DNA of 39,609 nt from Phaeoceros laevis (lineage: Eukaryota; Anthocerotophyta; Anthocerotopsida; Notothyladales): NCBI GenBank assembly GCA_049999765.1, contig JBNGIQ010009400.1, positions 58,543 through 98,151 on the forward strand, given 5' to 3'. A model generated the notes under the pieces. It made no database searches. It was not told the DNA's origin and was given only the letters and a program-made list of their open reading frames with translations. Below are positions 1 to 10,258 of this stretch, in pieces. Each line of letters opens with the position of its first letter. Within the stretch, counting starts at the first letter, position 1. The position numbers and the translations under genes are program-made.

Positions 1-341
1 GGCGGGCAGCGCCGTACCCAGGCACGCCCCCCGAGGCACGGCCGCGAGCAACCTGGTGTCGCTTAGGCGCTGCCCGAGCGTACGCGAGGAGAGAGGGAGG
101 GGGCGAAGAGAGAGGTAGGGGAGCATGGGAGGCAATGCCATGAGGCATGCACCGGAGGCGGGGCCCGCGTCTGGCCACCTGATATTTAGGCTACGCCACA
201 TGGAAAGGGGCCCTTATCCACTGCCATCCAGCTACGACTACCAACTGGCTCGATGGAACGCCTAGGGTTTCCCAATGCCTAAGACTTACCCTAGCTATAG
301 ATGAGAGCCCGGTAGAGGGTTTAGCTTGGAAACTTCAAGGA
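1..341 (+). promoter_or_regulatory. 5' region upstream of the PAM68-like gene
   Basis: No gene is visible here. The first 150 bases are GC-rich. Further on lie two short AGGGTTT elements (about 265-271 and 315-321), which resemble the plant telo-box (AAACCCT on the other strand) common in promoters of growth and plastid-related genes. I see no convincing TATA box. The regulatory role is inferred only from position. Confidence 0.3.
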
Positions 342-920
342 ATGGAAACGTTGGCCTGTCCCTGCCAGGCTCTGCTTCTCTGCGATCCCGGTCGACGCAA
401 CTTGCTCAGGCAGGAAAATCAGCATCCTCAAACACTGTTGCAATGCAGACCCAGGTTGCGGAAGGGTGCGGTAGTGTCATCGTTGCAGTCACCGAAAGGG
501 TTCGGACCTGTCAAGAACCAGCAACCGGTAGTCAAGAAGAGCCCAGCTGAGTACAAGCCGCTTGAAGAGGAGGAAAGGAGCACGGAGGAGGATGATGACG
601 ATGTGATCCCGGAGGCGGTGACCAACCGAATGATGGCGAGAATTGGGCTCACTGTGGGAGTTCCGTTGGCAGTGGGCGTTCTGGGGTTTCCCCTCTACTA
701 CTACCTCAAAGTGGTGCAGAAAGTGGATGTTCCGGAGTGGCTCCCTCTCCTGACTTCTATGTTTACATTTGGGTTTGCTGGTTTTGGGATCAGCTACGGC
801 ATCCTGTCAACAAGCTGGGATCCTTTGAGGGAAGGGTCCCTGCTGGGGTGGAAGGAGGCCCAGGCAAACTGGCCTGTATTTTGGGAAAATGTATCTGGCA
901 AGGATAAGAAACGCCAGTGA
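342..920 (+). CDS. PAM68: PAM68-like protein, plastid (photosystem II assembly factor)
   Basis: Single-exon frame of 192 aa. Residues 1-60 are basic, Ser/Gln-rich and fit a plastid transit peptide. Residues 75-89 form an acidic stretch typical of PAM68. Two membrane segments follow (about 101-122 and 133-155), and the C-terminal part contains the family signature around WDPLREGSLLGWKEA. In Arabidopsis, PAM68 is a thylakoid membrane protein that helps early photosystem II assembly (D1 and reaction-centre intermediates); cyanobacteria have homologues. The ATG at 342 gives a full-length protein. An overlapping ATG at 326 lies in another frame and is a shadow. The gene is convergent with the minus-strand gene ending at 1045. 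Family identity is strong; the exact role is inferred by homology. Confidence 0.88.
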   Translation: METLACPCQALLLCDPGRRNLLRQENQHPQTLLQCRPRLRKGAVVSSLQSPKGFGPVKNQQPVVKKSPAEYKPLEEEERSTEEDDDDVIPEAVTNRMMARIGLTVGVPLAVGVLGFPLYYYLKVVQKVDVPEWLPLLTSMFTFGFAGFGISYGILSTSWDPLREGSLLGWKEAQANWPVFWENVSGKDKKRQ

Positions 921-1044
921 GTGATTCAGGGTTCCCAAGCTTTTCAGGTAGCTGGGTTGTAATACTATAGTTCACTGTCACTGCACATTCTACTGCATCT
1001 AGATCGGCAAGTGGATTGTGAAATACCTGTTTAAAGCTGTGTAG

Positions 1045-2852
1045 TCATGTCGGGAGTGCTGCAAGCCATCCGTGTTCTACGTCCAGGTACCACTTCAGCC
1101 ACACGAGACACGCAGCAAGCAGCATAGCAGCCGGGAATAAGCACCACTTCTTGGTGCAAATGGTTTGGGAACGTCCCGAGCGCGGTGCATGTTGAGTATG
1201 AGTCCGAAGCTCACTTCGGAGAATTTGAAAAGCTGTCTCCAGGATGTGGGCCTCTTCCGAGGTGATACTGGATAGCTCCTTGGTGTCTTGGTGGGCTTCA
1301 TCTATGACAAGTGCTGCTGCCTCTGTATCGGACGACAGCAGACTGATGGCAAGTCGAACCAATCTCCTCTGATTCTGTTTATTTTCTGGTTGGGGACTAT
1401 CCAACTCAGTGAGGCGGGGGTTGTCCGCTTTCTGAAGCAGAGCACTAGAAAGCTGTTGATACACCAAGGGAAGGAAGAGGTGTCAACTCCGTGATTTTCT
1501 TCCTAACTGCCCGAGTGAGCTTACCTATGTTTGGGGATGAGCAACTGAAAGCCATTGAAGTTACCATTGTGAATCAATGCGAGTAAAAGCTTACCCCTGC
1601 CGCCTCCGAATCTGTTTCCTTTTCGAGGATTGTTCTGCTGGGGTCTTCTTCGCAGGCTGGAGGTGACTGGTCATGGGGTACGGCTGGATGTTAACTACCA
1701 TGTTCACAGATACTGTAAAGAACGGATGTGCTTCACTTGAGACTACACAGCTTTGGAGAAATCTACCTTCAGAAAGACGAAGTTTTCCAACTCCGGTCTG
1801 ACTTCCTGGCCTACTGCTTTTCGCGTACTGTAAGCCGTCTGCACAAAGGTTTTTGTGCACAATCTCACAACAAAATAAACACTGGACTTCTATCTAGTAT
1901 GACAACAAGTCTAGCATCAAATGAGTTTATGGTGGAGGACCTGGCTCAGCTTTGTTAGGTCCAAAATCATGTCACTGTTGTTCATGATGACGCTTTCTAG
2001 ACCTTCCTCCCCAGTCTTGGTGGCGACAGTGACCGGTAGCTGTCAACCAAGAGTAGATACTTCACGTCAAATGACCAGACAAAACAACGTTTTCCCGTCA
2101 TCTTAGCACAAGTTTCCCATCCACCACAGTACGATCTAGTACAAAATGGTGCTGGCAGGCAAGCAGCCAAAACATCGCACTGGAGACAATGCTTCTTGCG
2201 TCATACCTCTGTCCAGTCAGTAGCGTGCAACTCCGTTTCAATATCAATCTGTGGAACAATTTTTTCCTGTTCACAAATTTTATCTTCTCCGCGTTGCCAG
2301 CTATCGAGAAAGTCCACACTCTCGGCACACAACTGCATGTTCTTGGAGGAAAGAAGTGAGAGTAATGACCGACAGATTCTCGATTCTGTGATGCTTCTTC
2401 ATCCAAGTACTCTAGCAACCAATTGATCATGACGCAGCATGACCAAAACAAAATATCCCGCTGCCGGTGGACAAGCTTACAATCCAAGCATTTTTTACAC
2501 GCATCGATATCCTAGTAAGCACTGCTCCTCTACCTGCGAGCTCGCAAGAGAAAAATCGGATTTTGCGCAACTCTACAGCTCATGTTTAAACAGAAAAAAC
2601 CTGATCCGATCCACTTCCTCCACCTTGCTCTTCCGTAGGGACTTCCGATCTTCCTCTATCACTAGGAATTGGCGTTTGCTGCTCGCTTCCATTGTGGCTT
2701 TTGCTGCCGACGCTCTTCGAACGGAAACTCAAATTCTTTCTTAGCGTAGCTCGAGCAGTACTGAGCCTCTTCTCACTCGCACTACTGCTGCTGGTCACGG
2801 GCCTCGAAGAAGTGGAGCTGGAATCCGGGAAAATGTCGCGCGGGATCGCCAT
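1045..2852 (-). CDS. Unrecognised multi-exon gene, C-terminal membrane-anchored protein (tentative model)
   Basis: I do not recognise the family. Coding stretches line up on the minus strand. The first exon 2852-2601 starts at an ATG and is Ser-rich and basic, ending SGSDQ before a GT donor. Next come a possible 33-nt exon (2533-2501) and an exon from 2460 downward (RDILFWSC.., with NWLLEYLDEE). An acidic stretch around 2340-2205 includes CAESVDFLDSWQRGEDKICE. An exon near 1680-1596 contains EEDPSRTILEKETDSEAAG. The last exon, about 1455-1045, ends in a hydrophobic segment (LFPAAMLLAACLVWLKWYL) about 12 residues from the stop, so the product looks tail-anchored. Splice phases agree between 1596 and 1455; the middle (1700-2200) is unresolved. 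MOB1 starts 310 bp away on the other strand. It is a real gene with moderate confidence, but the exact structure is low confidence. Confidence 0.45.
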
Positions 2853-3162
2853 CGGCTGAAGTGACTGCCTCTGTCTGACCTCGGCTGGGCTTGGAGTCCT
2901 GCTAAAATTGGACTTAACCGCAGCGTTAATTACCGAAAACTACAAAAGACAGCCCTACGTTGGCTGGAGTTGCTTGTGTCCCGGGCTTTCAGTATCGTCG
3001 TTGCGTGCACAATTCTGCAAGCGTGGAGGATCAGATCGGCTGCTTCTGATGAAGGCATTTGAACAGAAAGAAGGCGCATTTCAAGATCTGGTTGCCATAT
3101 TTTCTTAAACCCGCTGCGCAATTCGGTCAGAGGGGCGTGTGGACACTGCTGGATTTCAAGCG
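2853..3162. promoter_or_regulatory. Short divergent intergenic region (candidate bidirectional promoter)
   Basis: 310 bp separate the proposed ATG of the minus-strand gene (2852) from the MOB1 ATG (3163). The two genes are head to head, so both 5' UTRs and promoters must fit here. I see no clear TATA box. Short open frames in this interval have no family resemblance and look like chance. Confidence 0.35.
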
Positions 3163-4475
3163 ATGAACCTGTTTGGTCTCGGCAGGTAGATTGCCAGAGC
3201 ATTCGTGAGGCGTCCTTCGATTCAGCATATGGTCCAGAAAAGGACAGATGGAGTCAGGAGAAAGGGAAAAATCGTTTGCATGACCTCTCCTTTCTGCTTG
3301 CAGGAATCAACGGACATTCCGACCTAAGAAGAGTGGGAATACTGGAAGCAAGGTTCGTGTCACGGGATGTAGGGGTGCCAAGCTCTTCCCATTAGTGAAA
3401 GCTGCCTTTTATGATATGTTTGCTTATTTATGGTGTGATGATGCTTGCAGGGAGCACAGCTCCGGAAGCACATTGATGCCACGCTTGGTAGTGGTAATCT
3501 GAGGGAAGCTGTTCGGCTTCCTCCGGGAGAGGATCTCTACGAATGGCTCGCTGTGAATAGTGCGTTTCCGTCTTCTTGATCTTTTTTGTGCTTCTGGCAT
3601 GTTGATCTTCATTTTGTGATGCTGACCGCTTGCTTTATGGTTGCAGCTGTAGATTTCTTCAATCAGGTCAACATGCTTTTTGGGACGCTGACAGAATTTT
3701 GCACTCCAGAGAACTGCCCAACGATGTCGGCAGGACCCAAGTATGTCGTTTTACTTCCGTACCAGCTCACCACAAACGCTTCTCGTTACCAGCTTCAGAA
3801 AGCGTCTCTGTGCGTTGTAAATGATGGACTGGCTTGACTTTAACCAACTTTGCTGCCTCTGCTTTGACAAAACAACATCAGAAATTTTCTTTTCAGGTAC
3901 GAGTATCGATGGGCAGATGGTGTGACAATAAAAAAGCCATTGGAGGTATCTGCCCCCAAGTACGTGGAGTACCTCATGGACTGGATTGAGAACCAACTTG
4001 ACGACGAGGCCATTTTTCCACAAAAAATAGGTCGTTCTTGCCAGATGGGCACTCTTACCTCCAGTTGCTGCTTGATAACGTTTTCAATGCTTCAGTGGAC
4101 TTTGAACTGACGCTTGTTGTGTTGTGCCTGTAGGTGCCCATTTTCCAGAACACTTCAAAGAAGTGGTGAAAAACATTGTCAAACGCTTGTTCCGTGTCTA
4201 CGCTCATATCTATCATTCACACTTCCAGAAGATTGTGAGCCTCAAATCAGAGGCTCACCTGAACACCTGCTTCAAGCATTTTATTCTTTTCATTCATGTA
4301 AGGATTCGACATTTGTTGCGGTTTTGTGAAGTGCAATTGCCAGAAGAGCTTCTCTTTTGTCTTCGGTGAGTTGAAACTAAGACTTGCCTGGGACATGTAG
4401 GAATTTAACTTGGTGGACAAGAAAGAGCTGGGGCCATTACAGGAGCTCATTGACTCGATTTTGCTCCCCTATTGA
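3163..4475 (+). CDS. MOB1: MOB1 family kinase activator (Mps one binder-like)
   Basis: Seven exons with consistent phases: 3163-3185, 3304-3352, 3451-3559, 3647-3740, 3897-4030, 4134-4297, 4401-4475. They give 215 aa, matching the 215-216 aa usual for MOB1. The first exon encodes MNLFGLGR and is followed by the conserved RTFRPKKS. The zinc-site cysteines are present as FCTPENC (C79 and C84), and the histidine pair lies in [14 protein letters not shown]1 binds and activates NDR/LATS-type kinases in the Hippo-like pathway that controls cell division and growth; in plants it works with SIK1 and NDR kinases. No disruption is seen. Introns are 88-156 nt. Family and gene model are highly certain. 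Confidence 0.95.
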
Positions 4476-4760
4476 TTTCTCAGCTTCCATGGTCTGGAAA
4501 GAACCTACTGGAAGACGGGATGATGATGGCATATACCAGCAAAGTGCATCACTGTGTAGTCGCCGCCATACAAATAAAGGTGCTGTAGTCCTCCAGCTCT
4601 TACACCTCCGATAGCTGCCATGCTGTTGTACAGCATGTATGTCCATAGTGAGGCTTCTGTTGTGGTTTAGATTGTACCAGTGTTGACCAATTTGTATTGT
4701 AGCAGACATATTTGGTGCAGCAGCTGCATGCTTTTGTGTGTTGACATGCCCTCACGTGAC

Positions 4761-4766
4761 AATAAA
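4761..4766 (+). terminator. Putative polyadenylation signal of MOB1
   Basis: AATAAA lies about 285 bp after the MOB1 stop codon, in the expected 3' UTR range. Plant poly(A) signals are loose, so this is a plausible site rather than a proven one. Confidence 0.4.
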
Positions 4767-5260
4767 CTACCTTGTTGTTTGGAAGCTCTCATTTCGTCAG
4801 CTTCGACATGAACCAAGGTTCTAGTACATAACAGGTAAGGTCACACGTGGTCTCATGAAAAGCTTGAGACCCGTGTTCTTTCCACTTTCAGTTTCCAATT
4901 CCACCAACACTGGACACCCTGGTCGGAGCAGATGTATCCTTGGGTCTCTGCCGTTGACTGACCAAGCTCTGATCAAGACTCCTGCAACCTGCTACCCTAA
5001 TTTTTCAATCTTTGTCCGAGGACGAGCTCATCAAACTCTTCGCATATTCTATACTTCTGAGGCTCTGTGCTGCACAGTTGTTGTGAACCCATGATTTAAC
5101 GACTATGCTGAACCAATGCCTCACAGGTTTATGTCATACTTCCTTTCTAAACCTGAGTGGTGGGAATGTATAGCAGTTTCTTCTCGCTAACATCATGTCA
5201 AGCTTTCTTCTTATACCGTTTCACCAACTTTCTCGTGCCTGGTAAAATCCTCATCTGTGA
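4767..5260. other. Intergenic stretch with no gene seen
   Basis: Only short frames without family resemblance or codon structure are visible between the MOB1 3' end and the tandem repeat starting near 5265. I see no RNA gene or element here. Confidence 0.4.
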
Positions 5261-5264
5261 TTCC

Positions 5265-5612
5265 GCCAAAAAGAAGCCTTCCACTCATGTCATTTCATGA
5301 TTGGATTATCGAGTTCATGAAACACCCCTTTGTGAAAGCAGCGTGGCGATTCCACCAGCATTGGTGAATCGTGAGTCTCTTGCCTGCAATGAATCCTGCA
5401 ATTCAGTGGTTCACAAATAGACCCAGCTACCCACACACTTCGGTTGGCGAGCCAAAAAAAAGCCTACTACCATTCGTGATGGGATTATCGAGTTCATGAG
5501 ACGCCCTTTTTTGAAAGCTGGTTGGTGATTCCACCAGCATTGGTGAATCGTGAGTCTGTTGCCTGCAATTCATTGGTCCACAAACAGACCTAGCTACCCA
5601 CACACTTCGGTT
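5265..5612. repeat. Two-copy tandem repeat (about 165-185 bp each) with an internal hairpin
   Basis: Two diverged copies run from about 5265 to 5447 and from 5448 to 5612. Shared landmarks are GATTATCGAGTTCATGA, CCACCAGCATTGGTGAATCG and AGCTACCCACACACTTCGGT. Inside each copy, ATTCCACCAGCATTGGTGAA is nearly self-complementary and would form a short hairpin. The function is unknown. It lies between MOB1 and the DUF3754 gene. Confidence 0.6.
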
Positions 5613-5834
5613 CACGACGGAACGCCTTCAAGATTCACGTTAGTGCTGGGAAATTTTCGAATCCATCGTCGCATATCCTGTGGTGGGGTGGATAAGATGG
5701 TGCAGTAACTCAGACCGATATTTTGAGCCGGTGGGGTGTGCCAGGCGGAGCCGAAAGACGCGCAAACGTCAACTCAATGATGAGCGCCCTGTCGAAGTGA
5801 AGGGCCTCCTTCTGTAAAGCTTGGAGCCACAGCT

Positions 5835-8800
5835 ATGGCCTCCCTGAAAGCGACCCTCAATCGGCACCAGAGTGCCCTTGCGGCCTCCTCCTCTTGTACG
5901 GACGTGCTGTGTTCCGCGGCACTGGCCATGGAGCTTGCAACTGCCAGAGAAATGGCGAATCCTGACTCTTGCTTGGTAATGTGGAATGTGTAATGTGCAG
6001 TGCCGCAGCCAGCTGCTCGGAGGTCGCTCTTCCTCGGCCATGCGGGGCCTGGCATTGCGGCTGCCTCGCAGCTATTCCTGGCGGATTGCCAGCCGGCCCG
6101 GCGTCGTAAGCGGAGTAGGATGATTGTGGCGACCTCCGATGTTGAAAGGCAGGCGGATGAGCTTAAACAGTCGCCGTATTTGACGGCACCCGCAAAGGAT
6201 TCTCTCGGCATCGCTCAGCGGTTAGTGTTCGGCAATCTGTGATCAGTGCGAAATTGTGTCTCAGAGTCAGTAAGTATCAACAGCTTTCAAGCGCAAGAAG
6301 GTTGTGATGAGGGAACTTCGTGAAGAAGAGGAGATGATTGGCCCGGAAATTTTTTATATTGGACTATCCATTACGCAGAAGCGAGTCGGATTCGCTGGAG
6401 TCGCAATTTCAAGTTGCAAAGATCGAGGCTAACAGGAATTTCATACGAATGGAGCGTGAGCAAGTCATCGGGGTCATGAAATCCAAGCTGGTGTTGTCCT
6501 TGGCTGCCCTCATAGGTGCCTTCCTCTTTCAGGCCTGGTTTAGGAGCACATTCCAGGAAATTAGTAGGGGGCTGGGTAGGATGTTGCGCGTGTTCAAGGC
6601 CACAGCCGACCTCGCGAATTTCGAATATGCACCTTACATTTTGTTTGATCAGAAAATGAGGAAAATCGTGAGGACTTCTTCCTCCTGTGCAAGAGAGTAG
6701 AGTCGACTGTGCGAGCCTGGTATTACGTACAATTCGAGGAAGCAATGGTGAGTATTGGTCTGGAATTGCTTTCTCCTCACAGGTTGTGGTTGTGGGTCGC
6801 ACCTGCATTGATGAAAACTTCTTGTCAGCACGAAGTTTTCTTGGAATGATGGCCAGGTGTTTCTGTGCTGCGCAGCAACTCTACTCACTGTTCGAGCCAG
6901 GTTACGGTGCCGAAAAGCTGGCACAACAAGAATTCACTGATGCACAAGTTGATGCCCTGGAACAGCGGTTCCTGAGAATTTTGTTCAAGGTGAAGTAAAC
7001 CTGCACACACTTGACCTTGAACTCGCTTCTCTTGATGAAGCTCCCACCAACACTGTTCTCTTCCTTGCATGGCAGCTGATCGAGAAGAGCAATTTCAAGA
7101 TTGTGAGTGACGAGGAGATTGAAGTTGCGGATTCAGATCAGTACCTTGTTAATCTTAAGATTGAAGTTGACACTGCAAAGGTCAGCCGAGCTATTTTTGT
7201 TTCTGACGCTTTCGAGGTTGAAGGACGTCTCAATCTCACACTTATTTTGCTTTACGGCAGTTGGATACCAAACTTCTCACGAAGTACTTCTCGGAGCATC
7301 CTCAGGAAAAGCTTCCCCAATTTTCGAAGCAGGTAAAAGCTATCTTGCTGTATTTGTAAGTGTGGTATGTTGAAACATCTGCTGTCCTTCAGACCTCATC
7401 TTACAACATTTTCCCATCACCAGTATATCCTCTTCAGGAGGGGCATTGGTGTTGACAAGACCACAGATTGGTTTTTGCTAGCAAAAGTAGACAATATACT
7501 TTCACGCCTCTGGCACGCCGCATTGCGAGCTCTAAGGTAACAAAGCCTGCACCGATTGCAAGAAGAGTTTATCTAGAGATGAGTTGCAGACCTAGGCTTT
7601 AGATAATTGCATGAAGTATACTGACTCCACCTATCCTCCTCCTGCCCAGCCAGGCTTGAAAGTCTAGATCCAAGAGACTCTGCCCCCGTGATTCCGGGTG
7701 CCGAGGAGGTGGCCTCAGCTGATGGACAAAGCCTCTATGTTCAGCGGACCCGGATAGAGAACATGGCTTTGAGGTAAGATTTTACGCTTCATCAGGTGGT
7801 TGTTCGCTGATCTGCTTGACAAAACAAAAAGGTTGCTGGTATTTTGTGATCTTATGATGGTTGTCCCTTCGAGAACGTTTTGTTGGTTTGGCTTTTGTTA
7901 TTTGCGTTTATTTTTCCGAAAGAGCATAACTCTCCATGATGACATCTTGTTCAGCTTGAAGAACTTGGTATCCAAGACTACGATACAAGAACCGGCATTT
8001 CGACGCATCATCCTTCTGTACAGGTGGATGACAACGGGCCCCTTTTCTTTCAAGTGTGAGATGTGTGAGCATTTGTTTCTTGCAGCAGGAGCCCAGACAG
8101 TGGGTTATGACATCGAACTTGTCTGCAGACCTGCAACTCCAGTAGGTAAAGCTGGGGAGCCTAAGCCCCCTACGGATCGTTCAATTCATGTGAAGCACTT
8201 CAGAAATATCCCAATGGCGGACCTGGATGTTGTCCTTGTAAGCTCACCTTTGTTGCCAACAATGTGTTGTCAGTTGTGTGCAAACCTTGCTATCCCATTT
8301 TCCTAACTGTGAACCATTATGGATTGCAGCCAGAAAAAAAGAATCCTCGCCTCACCACGTTGGACTGGTCGAAGATCGTTGTATCTGCCGTTATTGGGTT
8401 GGTGAGTCAGTCTCGAGGATTTCCCTGACCCGGTTTGGCGTGATGTACAGCTTATGACCGCAAATTGCTTAAATGAGTTGTTCCTTGGCAGGGAGCGGTT
8501 GTGGGCTCGGTGAAAACAGATGTTGTAGACATTAGGGTCGGAGCAGCTATTCTGAGTGCCTTGGTCGTCTACTGTGCAAGGATATATCTCAAGTACTGTC
8601 GAAGTTTCTGCCCCCAGTAGCCCTTTTGAGCTGAGCACTCAGATCTCTGTCCTTTGGTAACGAGCTGTTTTTCTTGCAGTTTCAACCGCAGCTTAAGGGA
8701 GTGCCAAAGTCTCATCACGAGGTCCATGTATGACAAGCAGCTGGACACCGGAAAGGGCACACTGCTTCACCTCTGTGACGACGTGATTCAGCAAGAGGTA

Positions 8801-9482
8801 GGCCCTGTTTAGATGAACGCCTCATCTACCCTCCCACTGGAAACCTCTGTCCACACCTGAAGCGCATTGTGCATGACTGTGTGTAGGTGAAGGAGGGTAT
8901 CCTTGCGTATTACGTGTTGATGTCGCAAGGACCAGCCACAGAGAAGGTAGGACTTACCCAAATATTCACCCTGCATTACTGTGTGTAGGTGAAGGAGATC
9001 ATTCTTGTGTATTACCTGTTGATGGCACAAGGACCACTCGCAGTTGAGGTAGGATGTAACCGTTGCCTGTAATTATTCAGGCAAGAAAAGGTAATCCCTC
9101 AGGCTGTCCCCTCTCGTCGTGTTGGGTTTAAGGTGAGAAACTGTCGTTCATTTTCATGAGCAGGAACTTGATCTGAGGGTTGAGAAACTACTACTCGACA
9201 CCTTCAAGGAAAATACCGATTTCGAGGTGGATGACGCTGTCCAAAAAATGGAGAAGCTAGGATTAGTTAGCAAGGTGTGTCTTCTGTGACGTGATTTTCA
9301 AGCAAGCTTGTGGGCTGCTGGTCTCTTGGGCAGCTATGGTTCACTCGTTTGACTTGTTGCAGGACGCTCAAGGGAAATACTCTGCCCTACCCCTAAGGCA
9401 GGCGAACGAGATACTTGGGGTGACCCCCGATGAATTTGTCGACGAAGAACTTATCAGCCTCAGACCGGCTGTGTTCGTGTAG
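5835..9482 (+). CDS. DUF3754 / TMEM143-like membrane protein, predicted organellar
   Basis: Exons with matching phases: ..-6220, 6284-6319, 6379-6515, 6653-6747, 6876-6989, 7076-7180, 7261-7332, 7424-7536, 7654-7773, 7955-8023, 8129-8237, 8330-8401, 8492-8592, 8680-8797, then 8887-8946 or 8989-9048, 9164-9274, 9363-9482. From exon 2 onward this is 517 aa. The protein resembles plant DUF3754 proteins throughout: VRAWYYVQFEEAM, QQLYSLFEP, ILFRRGIGVDKTTDWFL, KHFRNIPMADLDVVLPEKKN, and SMYDKQLDTGKGTLLHLCDD. Two hydrophobic segments around 8360-8590 are probable membrane spans. Function is unknown; animal TMEM143 is mitochondrial. The 5' end is uncertain: an in-frame ATG at 6120 gives 550 aa, while the basic, Ala/Arg-rich frame upstream looks like a targeting peptide and may start in a small exon at 5835-5871. 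One 60-nt exon is duplicated. Confidence 0.85.
8887..9048 (+). repeat. Tandemly duplicated 60-nt exon in the DUF3754 gene
   Basis: Exon copy A is 8887-8946 (VKEGILAYYVLMSQGPATEK). Copy B is 8989-9048 (VKEIILVYYLLMAQGPLAVE). Both are exactly 20 codons, phase 0 on both sides, with intact AG acceptor and GT donor, and both are preceded by ACTGTGTGTAG. The intron between them is only 42 nt (8947-8988). Each copy fits the single segment found in other plant DUF3754 proteins between CDDVIQQE and ELDLR. The arrangement is what mutually exclusive exons look like. Confidence 0.8.
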
Positions 9483-10258
9483 GCTTAAGTTAGTTCTATG
9501 AATCTTACCAGCAAATGTAGGGAGGACCAGGGACTCACTGGCCTTCAATTCACTCGCCGGTATGTCACTTTCTCTTTTAGGTGTTCATACTCAGGGAGGG
9601 GCCCATCCCTTCTGCCAACATCTACCAATGGTACGGAGGACGGAATTATTTATTCGAAGCTGTTTTGCAACTTTCGCCTAAGGAATGATGTTATCAAATC
9701 GGTTTCAGGCATAGAATATCAAGTACTCTAGCTTTTTCAGACCTCTAGATATATGTGCAGATGGAGCTCTGAAGAAAGGAATGAGTCCCGTGGTCATTGA
9801 GGTGCACGCTAAATCCATATCTAGAAGCGTGTTTGCACATGGCTGCCTAATTCAGTACCAGAAGTTCAGAACTAGTAATAATAAGGTCACTGCTGCTGCC
9901 GGCCAACACATACAGGCTGAACGTGCCAATTGCTTGGAAAGAGAGTCCCGGCAAAATGGCCTACCACGCAGAAGCGCACACGTGTCGGATGTTTGTCGTT
10001 GTCTAGCACCGGCCTTACGCTCTGTCCGATGTCGCCATTTCAAACACACCATTGCCGCCACGTCGAGGACAAAGGACTCCACATTCTCCCCACGGTGTTG
10101 CGTACTTTCGAAGGTTGTGCCATCCTGCGCCTGCTGCGCCGGCGGAACTTTGCTCCAGAGGAGTCTGCGATCCGCTTAAGAGTTGTTGAAGAGGAGGTTT
10201 TTCGCTATTGTCTCATCCATCCGCAACTTGAAGCGCAGCAGCAGCAGCTAACAAAGAG
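9483..10258. other. Intergenic region: 3' UTR of the DUF3754 gene and promoter of the AWPM-19-like gene
   Basis: No supportable gene. A 132-codon open frame at 9781-10179 and an overlapping minus-strand frame have no recognisable domain and low-complexity composition. The right half carries two ACGT-core motifs (9978-9986 and about 10058-10065) that belong with the downstream gene. Confidence 0.4.
9978..9986 (+). promoter_or_regulatory. ABRE / G-box-like element (ACACGTGTC)
   Basis: A palindromic CACGTG core in the ABRE context ACGTGTC lies about 270 bp upstream of the AWPM-19-like ATG. A second ACGT-type motif, CCACGTCG, lies near 10058. Such pairs bind ABF/AREB bZIP factors, and angiosperm AWPM-19/PM19 genes are known to be ABA- and dehydration-induced. 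Binding here is inference. Confidence 0.5.

Noticed and set aside
326-550. Alternative ATG at 326
   Set aside because: Different frame from PAM68 and stops after 74 codons.
5774-6211. 145-codon minus-strand open frame and an overlapping one
   Set aside because: Shadow of the GC-rich 5' region and first exons of the DUF3754 gene; no domain, and the plus strand has coherent spliced coding.
9781-10179. 132-codon open frame upstream of the AWPM-19 gene
   Set aside because: No domain, no splice context, and it contains the ABRE-like promoter motifs.
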